64,000 nucleotides of DNA from Bacillota bacterium (lineage in GTDB: Bacteria > Bacillota > Clostridia > Christensenellales > Christensenellaceae), in NCBI GenBank assembly GCA_023393165.1, contig JAEWMJ010000036.1, forward strand, positions 1 through 64,000, in the 5' to 3' direction. The first letter of the stretch is position 1; each line of letters begins with the position of its first letter. The position numbers and the translations under genes are program-made. The notes below the pieces were generated by a model. It had not been told where the DNA came from. It saw only the letters and a list, made by a program, of their open reading frames with translations, and did no database searches. Positions 1 through 7,527 of the stretch are shown here, one piece after another.

Positions 1-34
1 TTTGATTGCGTGATTCTCCGCTGATGAATTCCAT
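1..34 (-). CDS. Possible IS1182-like transposase, first 11 codons only
   Basis: An ATG at 34-32 reads M-E-F-I-S-G-E-S-R-N-Q and runs off the window start. It is preceded by GGGAG and GGAGA purine stretches that could serve as ribosome sites. The peptide resembles the N-terminus I remember for IS1182-family transposases, which begin with a short segment ending in G-E-x-R-x-Q. Only 11 residues are visible, so this is a suggestion rather than an assignment. The decayed transposase and REP hairpin next to it make an insertion-rich junction plausible. Confidence 0.35.
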   Translation of the reverse strand, partial: MEFISGESRNQ

Positions 35-87
35 TCTCCAAACTCCCACGATATTTTATTAGGTTCATTATACCATTTTTTACGGCG

Positions 88-256
88 ATATTTCCTGACT
101 TTTGACACAGTCTGCCCACATCGCCCCGTCTTTCAGCACAATAATCATATGGATATGATTAGGCATAATGACTATTTATCGACATATACCTTGTCGTATT
201 TTTAATCAATATTTTTTATGTATTTCTCTGTAATCGCCCCAATTTTACTCAAAAGA
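88..256 (-). pseudogene. Decayed REP-associated (RAYT, Y1/IS200-like) transposase fragment
   Basis: The minus strand encodes pieces of a RAYT transposase. One frame reads I-T-E-K-Y-I-K-N-I-D, then a stop, then K-Y-D-K-V-Y-V-D-K. A one-base shift then gives V-I-M-P-N-H-I-H-M-I-I-V-L, which contains the HxH metal-binding motif of the Y1 HUH nuclease family. A few codons later the frame ends at a stop. The internal stop, the frameshift and the lost ends make it non-functional. Just after the HxH motif the coding strand runs through GGGGCGATGTGGGCA (127-113), which repeats the REP hairpin at 264-277 in inverted orientation. Confidence 0.75.
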
Positions 257-258
257 AC

Positions 259-290
259 CGATAGGGCGATGTGGGCATCGCCCCCTACAA
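259..290. repeat. REP-like hairpin
   Basis: GGGCGATG (264-271) and CATCGCCC (276-283) form a perfect 8-bp stem around TGGG, flanked by CGATA and CCTACAA. This is the shape of REP sequences mobilised by RAYT transposases, and the RAYT remnant lies directly beside it. A related GC-rich palindrome with similar flanks (AGGGGCG to CGCCCTACCG) occurs at 52887-52932. Confidence 0.65.
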
Positions 291-570
291 CCTGTCCTAA
301 TATTTCGCGTCAATTCCATTGCCCATATACATGTCCTTTTCAAATTCCTGTTTATCTATAAAAATTCTTTCTGTTGCCAATATACAACATATAAGCACAA
401 AATTGGGTTTTGATCAAGGCACTCTAAGACTCTTTTGTTTCGGCTGGTTTGGCCTGCATAAAATTTCGCAATACCTGAAGCCCACGGCAGCGCCCAGGAA
501 ATTTTGCCCCGAAGGGGAAAGTGTCATAGTGGGTAACGTACTTTGCAAATATACATATCTTAAACGATAA
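291..570. other. Intergenic stretch, no supported gene
   Basis: Short open frames exist on both strands (83 codons at 319-570 plus, 61 codons at 424-609 minus). Neither has a convincing ribosome site or a recognisable product. The sequence lies between the REP/transposase remnant and the terminator of the sugar operon and may be degraded mobile-element DNA. Confidence 0.4.
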
Positions 571-598
571 GACGGTATAGCTTAAAGCCATACCGCCT
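571..598 (-). terminator. Terminator of the sugar ABC-deoC operon
   Basis: On the minus strand GGCGGTATGGCTT and AAGCTATACCGTC pair almost perfectly, with G-U pairs and a tiny loop, followed by CTTATCGTTT. It lies about 90 bp after the deoC stop. The T-tract is imperfect. Confidence 0.65.
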
Positions 599-686
599 GC
601 CGGGAACATATACGGTTTTATTGAGCCGCTCCAAATGGCGCCATTTTTGTTTATTGGTTTTTTAATATTACATTCAAAAGTTGAAT

Positions 687-1385
687 TTATACTTCAATAC
701 CCTCCGGGTGCTTCTCGCACTCGTTGATGATATCGATCGCGTCCGTATAGCCTACGCCAAAACGCCGGACGCCCAGTTTATACATATCGATAACCGTCTG
801 AAGGCCGCGGATACCGCCGGACGCCTTTATCCCAAGCCGGTCGCCGATCTGTTTTTTGATCACTTCGATGTGATGCAGGGTCGTGGGCTTGCCTGTGATC
901 CAGCCGGTGCCTGTTTTGATAAAGGCTGCGCCCGCTTCTTCCGCGATCTTGCAGGCCGCCACAATCTGCTCGTCGGAGAGCGTCATAACCTCTATGATGG
1001 TTTTGATGGGATGTCCGCCCGCAGCCTCGATCACTTTTTTGATATCTTCTTTTGTCTCGGCATATCTGCCAGACCTGAGCCAGCCGATGTTCATTACCGC
1101 ATCCACTTCGTCCGCGCCCATCTCAAAACACTGTTTCATTTCAGCCGCTTTTGTTTCCGTGGTTACGCCGCCTCCCGGGAATCCGACAGGGCATCCGACC
1201 ATCACATCCGGATCGCTTTCCAGCAGTTTCTTTGCAAAGGGCACATTGGAAGGCAGGACATGCGCGCAGATAAATTTGTATTTGAGCGCAGCCTTTGCCA
1301 TAACCTCGATATCTTCATACGTCATATATGAACGAACGCAGCTGATATCGATCATCCTGGCTATGTCTTTGGTAAAAAGTTTCAT
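687..1385 (-). CDS. deoC: Deoxyribose-phosphate aldolase
   Basis: Class I aldolase that cleaves 2-deoxyribose-5-phosphate to acetaldehyde and glyceraldehyde-3-phosphate in the cytoplasm. The 232-residue product has the usual TIM-barrel length. F-I-K157-T-G-T-G-W holds the Schiff-base lysine, G-I-K187-A-S-G-G the second active-site lysine, and A-D-E-V-D95 the acidic residue of the proton relay. The start at 1385 is chosen over an upstream in-frame codon because AGGAGG sits 5 bases before it. It lies downstream of a ribose-type ABC importer on the same strand, separated by a strong terminator hairpin. This suggests use of imported pentoses or deoxynucleosides, with deoC expressed by read-through or its own promoter. 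Confidence 0.92.
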   Translation of the reverse strand: MKLFTKDIARMIDISCVRSYMTYEDIEVMAKAALKYKFICAHVLPSNVPFAKKLLESDPDVMVGCPVGFPGGGVTTETKAAEMKQCFEMGADEVDAVMNIGWLRSGRYAETKEDIKKVIEAAGGHPIKTIIEVMTLSDEQIVAACKIAEEAGAAFIKTGTGWITGKPTTLHHIEVIKKQIGDRLGIKASGGIRGLQTVIDMYKLGVRRFGVGYTDAIDIINECEKHPEGIEV

Positions 1386-1533
1386 GGAACTCCTCCTTAT
1401 ATAGATCAAAAACCTTTATAGATTTTTTCATTCAAAGCCGTTTGCAGGTCAAGCCTACATATATTATTTAATTATAAGTACTATATATTCTTTTCTGTTT
1501 TAGCCCGCCGGATGCGGGACTTACTATGATCCG

Positions 1534-1590
1534 AAAAATTGTTCAGAGAAATGCCGTCCAAAGACGCACCTTGAACGGCATTTCTGAACA
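1534..1590 (-). terminator. Strong hairpin terminator between binding protein and deoC
   Basis: On the minus strand GTTCAGAAATGCCGTTC (1589-1573) pairs with GGACGGCATTTCTCTGAAC (1559-1541) and is followed by AATTTTT. It lies 33 bp after the binding-protein stop and about 150 bp before deoC, so it should sharply lower deoC transcription from the ABC promoter. Confidence 0.8.
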
Positions 1591-1622
1591 TTTTTAATTC
1601 TTATGCTTTTTCAGCGCAGTCA

Positions 1623-2654
1623 TTAATAGGAGAACTGCTCGTAATCAGCAACGTTGTCTGTGGTTACCACATAGGTGGGAAGAATGTTGTCTTTCTCAAA
1701 GCTTTCGCCCTGCAGAATTTTAACAGCCATATCTACGCCGTCAGCACCCATGGAGGGGAAGTAGGACATGGAAGCCTGGTAAACCGGATCGCCGGCTTTG
1801 ATCAGCTCGTATGCGCCCTGTGTTCCGCCCATACCGGTGATAACTTTGATGTCTGTTCTCTTGGCATTCTGAATAGCATTCAGAGCGCCCAGAGCAGCTT
1901 CGTCGTCCTGTGCGAACACTGCGTCGATCTGGTCGTATGCGGGCAGGATGTCGGTCATAGCTTTTAAGCCAGCCTGACGGTCGAACTGTCCGTCGCCTTC
2001 AACCAGGATCTTGATGTCCGGATATTTCGCTTTGAGTTCTTCAGCAAAACCATTGTACCTGTCAAGGTCGATAGGTGTTCCGGTGTAGCTTCTCAGAACA
2101 ACGATGTTGCCTTTTCCGCCGAGTTTCTCGCCGATGTAGTCAGCAGCGTTTTTGCCGCAGCCTTTGTTGTCGCCGGCCAGCAGAGCGGTGTATTTGTCGC
2201 TGCTGATGCCGCGGTCCATAATAACCGTTTTGATGCCTGCATCATAGATCTGCTCGCAGATGCTGGTCAGGAGCGTGCCGTTGCCGGGCAGGATGATGAT
2301 CAGGTCATAACCGCCATCTTTGAAGGTGGTCAGGGTGTTGAGCTGGTCATTGTCGTCTGTAGCGTTCTTAACGGTCCATTCAAATCCGTCTGTATACTTC
2401 GCTGTTTCGTTGTTTACGAACTCAAGAAGTTTTGCCTGCCAAGCATTGTTGGCAGCAGGGAGCGAAACCGCTACTTTAAAAGTTTTTCCAGGTTCTGCAG
2501 CAGCAGACGAAGCCGGAGCGGAAGCCTCAGCAGCAGACGAAGCCGGAGCTGCGGAAGAAGCTGCAGCCGATGATGCTGCCGGAGCGTTTGAGCTGCATGC
2601 TACCAATGCGAATACCATCACAAGTGCAAGAGCAATAAACAATATTTTCTTCAT
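1623..2654 (-). CDS. Sugar ABC transporter substrate-binding lipoprotein (ribose/RbsB type)
   Basis: Extracytoplasmic lipoprotein of 343 residues. A hydrophobic signal peptide ends in the lipobox L-V-A-C20, then comes an Ala/Ser/Pro-rich tether to about residue 55 and a type I periplasmic-binding fold (V-A-V-S-L-P-A-A-N-N-A-W start). Motifs such as D-R-G-I-S-S-D and A-Q-D-D-E-A-A-L-G-A are typical of the RbsB/Peripla_BP_4 group. It delivers its sugar to the permease and ATPase encoded just upstream. The exact ligand cannot be read from sequence; ribose, another pentose or a deoxyriboside would fit the neighbouring deoC. The ribosome site is GGAGGAAAG. Confidence 0.88.
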   Translation of the reverse strand: MKKILFIALALVMVFALVACSSNAPAASSAAASSAAPASSAAEASAPASSAAAEPGKTFKVAVSLPAANNAWQAKLLEFVNNETAKYTDGFEWTVKNATDDNDQLNTLTTFKDGGYDLIIILPGNGTLLTSICEQIYDAGIKTVIMDRGISSDKYTALLAGDNKGCGKNAADYIGEKLGGKGNIVVLRSYTGTPIDLDRYNGFAEELKAKYPDIKILVEGDGQFDRQAGLKAMTDILPAYDQIDAVFAQDDEAALGALNAIQNAKRTDIKVITGMGGTQGAYELIKAGDPVYQASMSYFPSMGADGVDMAVKILQGESFEKDNILPTYVVTTDNVADYEQFSY

Positions 2655-2681
2655 TTTCTTTCCTCCTGTATATTTTGTTTC

Positions 2682-2701
2682 TTATAACGTTTCCGTTATA
2701 A
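2682..2701 (-). other. Intercistronic hairpin with GAAA tetraloop
   Basis: TTATAACG and CGTTATAA form a perfect 8-bp stem closed by GAAA on the transcript. It lies between the permease stop and the binding-protein start, with no T-tract. Such hairpins commonly adjust mRNA stability so that the binding protein is made in excess. Confidence 0.55.
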
Positions 2702-2704
2702 AAC

Positions 2705-3688
2705 TTATCTGTCTCTTCTTTGGAACAGCACTGCCATCAATATAACAGCGCCCTTTACCGCGCCGTTCAAATACGGCGAAATACTCATCATGATCATCAT
2801 GTTGCTGACAACGCCCAGGAACAGCGCGCCGATGACGGTCCCGACGATTTTTCCTTTACCGCCGGTGATGGCCGTGCCGCCTACCACCGCAGCCGTGATT
2901 GCTTCGAACTCGTACAGATTACCGGACGATGTTGACGAAACGGCTGCCATTCTGGACATATCGATCACGGCGCCGATTGCAACGCACAAGCCTATCAGCA
3001 TGTATGTCCATATCTTTATTCTGTCTACTTTGATGCCGGAATATTTAGCTGCAACCTCGTTGCCGCCCACCGCAAATACGTAGGTGCCGAATTTTGTCTT
3101 TGTAAGCAGGACAGCCAGAACAACGGCGCTGATTATCCATATCCAGAAAGGAACGGGGAGCATCAAAAAATCTCCGTTGCCGATATTCGTAAATTCAGGC
3201 ACGTTTTTGCCCACTATGGTCGCGCCCTGTGTTACAAATGTAGTAATCGAACGGGCGATAATGCCTATGGCCAGCGTTACGATGAATGGGGGCAGTTTCG
3301 CTTTGGTAATAATGATACCGTTCACAAATCCAAAACCGACCGCAGTTCCGACGCAGGCAAGTATGGCGACCACCAGAGGCACAGCGCCCGAACCCTGCAG
3401 CAGGATCAAAACCGTACCGGCCGTCGCCAGTACAGGGCCGCTTGACAAATCAATGCCGCCCGTAATGAGCACGAATGTCATACCAAGCGAAATGATGCCG
3501 ATGGTGGATATATTTCTGAGTATTGCCGTCACGTTGTTGGGCGTAGCAAACTTGCCTTGCGTAATAACTGCACAAAAGATGAATGCAATAATGAATATTA
3601 CGACAACGCTGTATTCACGCCAAACCATTTTTAAGAAGTTTACAAAACTGTTTCCGTTATTTGTTGATGCTTCGTTAAATTCTCCCAT
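2705..3688 (-). CDS. Sugar ABC transporter permease (RbsC type)
   Basis: Integral membrane subunit of 327 residues with about eight to ten hydrophobic helices. It has the family-typical S-L-G-M-T-F-V-L-I-T-G-G-I-D-L-S motif in the N-terminal half and A-V-V-G-G-T-A-I-T-G-G near residue 265, the BPD_transp_2 signature. It forms the membrane channel with the tandem ATPase encoded 19 bp upstream. Length and topology are normal. The order ATPase-permease-binding protein matches ribose-type importers. Confidence 0.88.
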   Translation of the reverse strand: MGEFNEASTNNGNSFVNFLKMVWREYSVVVIFIIAFIFCAVITQGKFATPNNVTAILRNISTIGIISLGMTFVLITGGIDLSSGPVLATAGTVLILLQGSGAVPLVVAILACVGTAVGFGFVNGIIITKAKLPPFIVTLAIGIIARSITTFVTQGATIVGKNVPEFTNIGNGDFLMLPVPFWIWIISAVVLAVLLTKTKFGTYVFAVGGNEVAAKYSGIKVDRIKIWTYMLIGLCVAIGAVIDMSRMAAVSSTSSGNLYEFEAITAAVVGGTAITGGKGKIVGTVIGALFLGVVSNMMIMMSISPYLNGAVKGAVILMAVLFQRRDR

Positions 3689-3707
3689 ATCTCTTCTCCC
3701 TCATTAA

Positions 3708-5198
3708 TTAACATTGAGCATTGGTTGCATATTTCATAACATTCTCTTCGGTCCGTTCGGAGCTCAGGAGTTCGCCCTTGATCTCGCCGTCGTGCATTAC
3801 GATAATGCGCTGACATATGCTCAATACCTCAGTCAAATCCGAAGATACAATGATGACCGTTTTTCCTTCGCACGCAAGTTCGTTTATGATTTGGTATATT
3901 TCCTCGCGCGCGCCGACGTCGATGCCCCGCGTAGGCTCGTCCAGGATCAAAATTTCCGAATCAACCAGCAGCCACTTTGCGAGAACTATTTTTTGCTGGT
4001 TTCCGCCCGACAGATTGCTCACCGCCTGCAGGTGCCCCGCGCAGCGGATCTTGAGCCTTTTGATCATCCTGTCGGTGTTATCCTTGAATTTTTTCCCGTT
4101 GTTGAAAAAATGTTTGTTTTTTACCTGGTAAACATGGTTGATATTTTCCCGGATGCTTCTCATGGTAACAAGGCCGGTGGCTTTTCTGTCCTCTGTGGCA
4201 AATCCAATGTTGGATGCGATTGCCTGGGCAGGATTATGGACCGTTACTTTTTTGCCGTTTACAATGATCTCGCCCTTTTCGCAGTTGCGAAGCCCGAAAA
4301 TATATTCCATCAATTCGGAACGGCCCGCGCCCACAAGGCCGCTTAAGCCGAGAATCTCGCCCCTCCTGACCTTAAAGCTGACGTTTTTCAGGAAATGATC
4401 CGTAACGCCGCTCACTTCCAGCGCATAATCGTCTTCTTTGCCTTTATAGTCCGACGCAACCGAAATGCCAACTTCCCGGCCTACCATCATGTTTGCGATA
4501 TCTCGTTCCGATACTTCATCCACGTTTCTGGTTGCAACAAAACCGCCGTCGCGCAGAACCGTGATCTTCTGGCAGATCTGTTTGATTTCCTTTAAGCGGT
4601 GGGAAATATAGATAATCGCGAGTCCCTCGGCGCTCAGTTTTCTGGTCAGTTCAAACAGTATTTCCGTTTCCCTGGTTGTGAGAACCGCCGTAGGCTCGTC
4701 CATTATGAGCACGCGTACATCAAAGGATATGGCCTTTGCAATTTCCACCAGCTGCTTCTGCGCAATTTTCAGCTCTTTGATCTTCATTGTCGGCTCGAGC
4801 GTATTATCCAGCCGGTTGATGAATTTTTTGGCTTCCCTGTTCATCGTTTTAAAATCAATCAAACCCAGTTTGTTTCTGGGCTCTCTCGAAAGGAAGATGT
4901 TCTGTGCTATTGTCATTTCTTCCTGCAGATTGAGCTCCTGATGAATCATAGAGATTCCGAAGTGTTGGGCATCCAATGCGGTGGCGTTTTTGGGAATTGG
5001 CTGTCCGTCAATAAATACCTCGCCCTTATCCTGATCGTAAATGCATGCCAAAATTTTCATTAAGGTAGATTTACCTGCCCCGTTTTCACCGCATAAAGCA
5101 AATATTTCGCCTTTGTCGACACTGAAATCTATATCGTGCAAGACTTCAACGCCGTAAAAGCTTTTGGAAATGCCTTTCATTTCAACAAGTTTTGACAT
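3708..5198 (-). CDS. Sugar ABC transporter ATP-binding protein, tandem domains (RbsA type)
   Basis: Cytoplasmic ATPase of 496 residues with two nucleotide-binding domains. Domain 1 has Walker A G-E-N-G-A-G-K-S-T (about 37-45), the degenerate signature I-A-Q-K-Q-L-V-E-I-A and Walker B V-L-I-M-D-E-P-T. Domain 2 has a degenerate Walker A (G-L-V-G-A-G-R-S-E), an intact L-S-G-G-N-Q-Q-K signature and I-L-I-L-D-E-P-T. This asymmetry is normal for RbsA/MglA proteins. The start M-S-K-L-V-E-M at 5198 is preferred because the upstream extension is not conserved-looking. It is the first gene of the operon. Confidence 0.88.
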   Translation of the reverse strand: MSKLVEMKGISKSFYGVEVLHDIDFSVDKGEIFALCGENGAGKSTLMKILACIYDQDKGEVFIDGQPIPKNATALDAQHFGISMIHQELNLQEEMTIAQNIFLSREPRNKLGLIDFKTMNREAKKFINRLDNTLEPTMKIKELKIAQKQLVEIAKAISFDVRVLIMDEPTAVLTTRETEILFELTRKLSAEGLAIIYISHRLKEIKQICQKITVLRDGGFVATRNVDEVSERDIANMMVGREVGISVASDYKGKEDDYALEVSGVTDHFLKNVSFKVRRGEILGLSGLVGAGRSELMEYIFGLRNCEKGEIIVNGKKVTVHNPAQAIASNIGFATEDRKATGLVTMRSIRENINHVYQVKNKHFFNNGKKFKDNTDRMIKRLKIRCAGHLQAVSNLSGGNQQKIVLAKWLLVDSEILILDEPTRGIDVGAREEIYQIINELACEGKTVIIVSSDLTEVLSICQRIIVMHDGEIKGELLSSERTEENVMKYATNAQC

Positions 5199-5496
5199 TA
5201 CTTTACCTGCTTTCTGACAATTTCTTTGCGAAGCTGCGAACACATCTTTGCATATTCACCGCTTCTTGTATTTATAAAAATAAACCGTTTCGATCTTGGC
5301 TGTTATCAATCAGCCTACTTGCCCGCGCACGGAGGACTTCGCTTTTAAAATGTATTTATTACATTCCTTTATTCCAGCAGCTTTTTACTCCATTTTTTCC
5401 TGGACAACCTCTTTATTCGTTAAAAAGATATCTTCGAAATTCCAGCCTATTATTTGCGCTTTTCAAGGTCTATCGTTTTTCATCCAAGCAACATAA

Positions 5497-5524
5497 ATTA
5501 TAACATAATAATAAATAAAATCAA
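5497..5524 (-). promoter_or_regulatory. Likely promoter of the sugar ABC operon
   Basis: On the minus strand TTGATT, 16 bp, TATAAT lies about 300 bp before the ATPase start. The -10 is consensus and the -35 is acceptable. The long leader that follows shows no riboswitch that I recognise. Confidence 0.5.
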
Positions 5525-6135
5525 TATTTTTTATTTTATTTATTATCTTTTTGTTTTCGTTTGTTCTCTGTTTTGAAAATTCCTTCTCATATGTTGTCAT
5601 TTTAAGTATAAAATATTACAAAACTGAGAAATTAATATGATTTGTTTTCGTATAATATGACATATTTTGTTACGAGAATAAACAAAAACCGCTTGCGTCC
5701 AAACCGCTTGAATGAGCCGATTCCCCCTTTCCCTAAAAAATTATGGGACGCTCTGCGACAATGAAAACATAAATAGTTATTTTATGTTATATTTCGTCAT
5801 TTTTTAATCATTTCGGCTTGACATATCACCCCCTTTACCGATTATCAGAGGCAGCCTTCACAGGTGGTTTGCGCATTGCCGCCTTAATGCTTAACGTTTG
5901 ATGTGCAAATGAACAATAAACAAAAACCCAAATCAATCGTAAATGAGAATTCGAGAAAACCGTTCTGCTTGAAGGGCCTTCTTACAGGCAAAAATTTTTT
6001 AAGGCAATATCATCATTATCTTAAACTATACTACCGATATTAAAATAATTCAATAACAAATTGTATTTTTATTATAATATTTTATACATTTTTATTTTTT
6101 TGTATTTTATATACTTCCATAAGTGCAGGCCCGTA
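5525..6135. other. AT-rich gene-free region with short repeats
   Basis: About 600 bp without a credible gene, upstream of the sugar operon and behind the dapB terminator. Short repeated words stand out: ATAAACAAAAACC at about 5692 and 5926, TTTGTTTTCGT at about 5551 and 5641, and AAACCGCTTG twice at about 5690-5712. They could be regulator sites, but no matching regulator is encoded nearby. Confidence 0.4.
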
Positions 6136-6140
6136 AAATA

Positions 6141-6165
6141 AAAAAAGAAGGGGGATCCCCTTCCT
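6141..6165 (-). terminator. dapB terminator
   Basis: On the minus strand GAAGGGG, a 3-base loop and CCCCTTC are followed by TTTTTT, 29 bp after the dapB stop. Confidence 0.85.
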
Positions 6166-6193
6166 TAAAACTTATACATAGTTATTTACGGTC

Positions 6194-6997
6194 TCAGGCC
6201 CGGCTCAGACTCAGGTTTTCTTCTTTTATAATAGATCCGATATCGATCACGTCCTCCATGTAATACCAGCCTTTTCTGTGAAATATAAATTGTGCAGCCA
6301 TCAGAGCGCCCTGTGCAAAGGCGCTGCGCGAAAATGTCTCATGCACAATGGAAAGTCTTTCGCTTTCGCCCACTGCCAGAACTTCATGTACGCCCACATA
6401 GCCGCCGGCCCTAACGGAGTTGATCGGAACGTGGTTTGTAGCGTCGCCCGGGAGCTCGTTCTCGATTACTTCCGCTATTCTTTTGGCAGTGCCAGAAGGC
6501 TTATCGGCTTTTTTATTATGATGGATTTCGGTGATCTGATAATCAAAATAAGGCATAGCGCGGGTCACCGTCTTTAAAACCGCCATAAGGACATTGATGC
6601 CCAAGGTGACATTGGGCGCATAAACAATACCCATTTTATTCGTCCACGCCAGTTTGGACATCCAATCGATATCGTCTTCTGCAAATCCGGTAGTGCAGAC
6701 TACGCAGGGAATGCCGTGCATACGGCACGCGTTCAAAAGCATCCGGCTGGATACCGGATTAGAAAAATCGATCGCCACATCCACCGGAGTGCAGCCCAGA
6801 ACCATTTCGGCCTCCGTTATCTCAGCCGCAGACACGCCCATCTCTCCGGTCTGCGAAATCGTTCCTATATCTTTTCCCTTTTTTTCACTGCCCATTCTGC
6901 AAAACGCAGCCGTAATATTAAATTTGCCGTTGCTCCTTACCGTTTTGATGACTTCAACTCCCGCACGGCCAATGCCGCATAAAGCCACGTTCACCAT
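6194..6997 (-). CDS. dapB: 4-hydroxy-tetrahydrodipicolinate reductase
   Basis: NAD(P)H-dependent step of the diaminopimelate/lysine pathway, supplying peptidoglycan cross-links. The 267-residue product matches the usual family length. The N-terminal Rossmann segment is V-A-L-C-G-I-G-R-A-G. A-P-N-V-T-L-G-I-N is the domain-junction motif, and E-I-H-H-N-K-K-A-D-K-P-S-G-T-A carries the catalytic His and substrate-binding Lys of the DapB signature. The start at 6997 follows AAAGGGGGC; the upstream extension is not needed. It is a single-gene unit behind a strong promoter, a c-di-AMP riboswitch and an intrinsic terminator. A related diamino-acid dehydrogenase is possible but less likely, because the full HH-PSGTA motif is present. 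Confidence 0.88.
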   Translation of the reverse strand: MVNVALCGIGRAGVEVIKTVRSNGKFNITAAFCRMGSEKKGKDIGTISQTGEMGVSAAEITEAEMVLGCTPVDVAIDFSNPVSSRMLLNACRMHGIPCVVCTTGFAEDDIDWMSKLAWTNKMGIVYAPNVTLGINVLMAVLKTVTRAMPYFDYQITEIHHNKKADKPSGTAKRIAEVIENELPGDATNHVPINSVRAGGYVGVHEVLAVGESERLSIVHETFSRSAFAQGALMAAQFIFHRKGWYYMEDVIDIGSIIKEENLSLSRA

Positions 6998-7123
6998 ACA
7001 AAAGCCCCCTTTCTCAGATTTTTTGTCAATCCAAACGAGGCCCGCCATGTCCCGCTGAAAACAGCGGAACCGCTATCTTTAATCAAAGGTATTAAAGCAA
7101 AGTATATAAGCGTTCAGAAAGTA

Positions 7124-7149
7124 TAAAAAAGCTTGCAGGTAGCGCAAGC
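7124..7149 (-). terminator. Riboswitch expression-platform terminator
   Basis: On the minus strand GCTTGC, a 7-base loop and GCAAGC are followed by TTTTTTAT. It lies just downstream of the c-di-AMP aptamer and about 125 bp before the dapB start, as expected for ligand-controlled termination. Confidence 0.8.
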
Positions 7150-7171
7150 GAAGAATGACTGTCTCAAATAT

Positions 7172-7292
7172 ATAATGACCTCTCAACGCCTACGAGATTA
7201 GCTGACGGATTCGGGTTGAAAGATACCCTACCGATCACTCGGATTCACCCCAATAGTTTGGTTCTCCCGTTCTCCATTCATGGAGATTCAGC
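7172..7292 (-). promoter_or_regulatory. Cyclic di-AMP riboswitch (ydaO/yuaA leader)
   Basis: The minus strand carries the conserved blocks of the ydaO/yuaA aptamer in order: GGGAGAACC (7268-7260), GGGGTGAATCC (7251-7241), a GGTAGGG ... CAACCCGAATCC arm, and CCGTCAGCTAAT with CTCGTAGGC (7208-7188). It begins about 10 nt after the predicted transcription start and is followed by a terminator, then dapB. Known members usually lower expression when c-di-AMP is high and control cell-wall, potassium and osmolyte genes. The edges given are approximate. Confidence 0.9.
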
Positions 7293-7308
7293 AATATACT
7301 ATATATAT

Positions 7309-7337
7309 AGTATAGTTTATTTTAAAAAATATGTCAA
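7309..7337 (-). promoter_or_regulatory. dapB promoter
   Basis: TTGACA (7337-7332), 17 bp, TATACT (7314-7309) is near-consensus for the housekeeping sigma factor. The -10 lies in a perfect 20-bp palindrome of alternating TA steps (7295-7314), which may melt easily or bind a regulator. Confidence 0.85.
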
Positions 7338-7427
7338 CCGTCAACCGGAATGCCGGAAGGGTGTTATTTTGTCGTAATATATCCCTTTTTCCATATAAAG
7401 AATTTCATTTGATGCGGGGAGAATTTA

Positions 7428-7456
7428 TTTACCAGAATTTATGAATATGGTATAAT
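7428..7456 (+). promoter_or_regulatory. telA promoter
   Basis: TTTACC, 17 bp, TATAAT lies about 70 bp before the telA start codon. Confidence 0.65.
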
Positions 7457-7527
7457 AAACGCAACTATATTCAGCAAACAATGTGTATTAAACCCATGAA
7501 ACAATAAATAAGCAAAGGGGAAAAGCT

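Noticed and set aside
319..609. Short open frames on both strands between the REP and the terminator
   Set aside because: No ribosome site, no domain, and a position next to mobile-element debris.
6998..7320. T-box leader upstream of dapB
   Set aside because: No T-box sequence or specifier loop is seen; the conserved blocks match the c-di-AMP aptamer instead.
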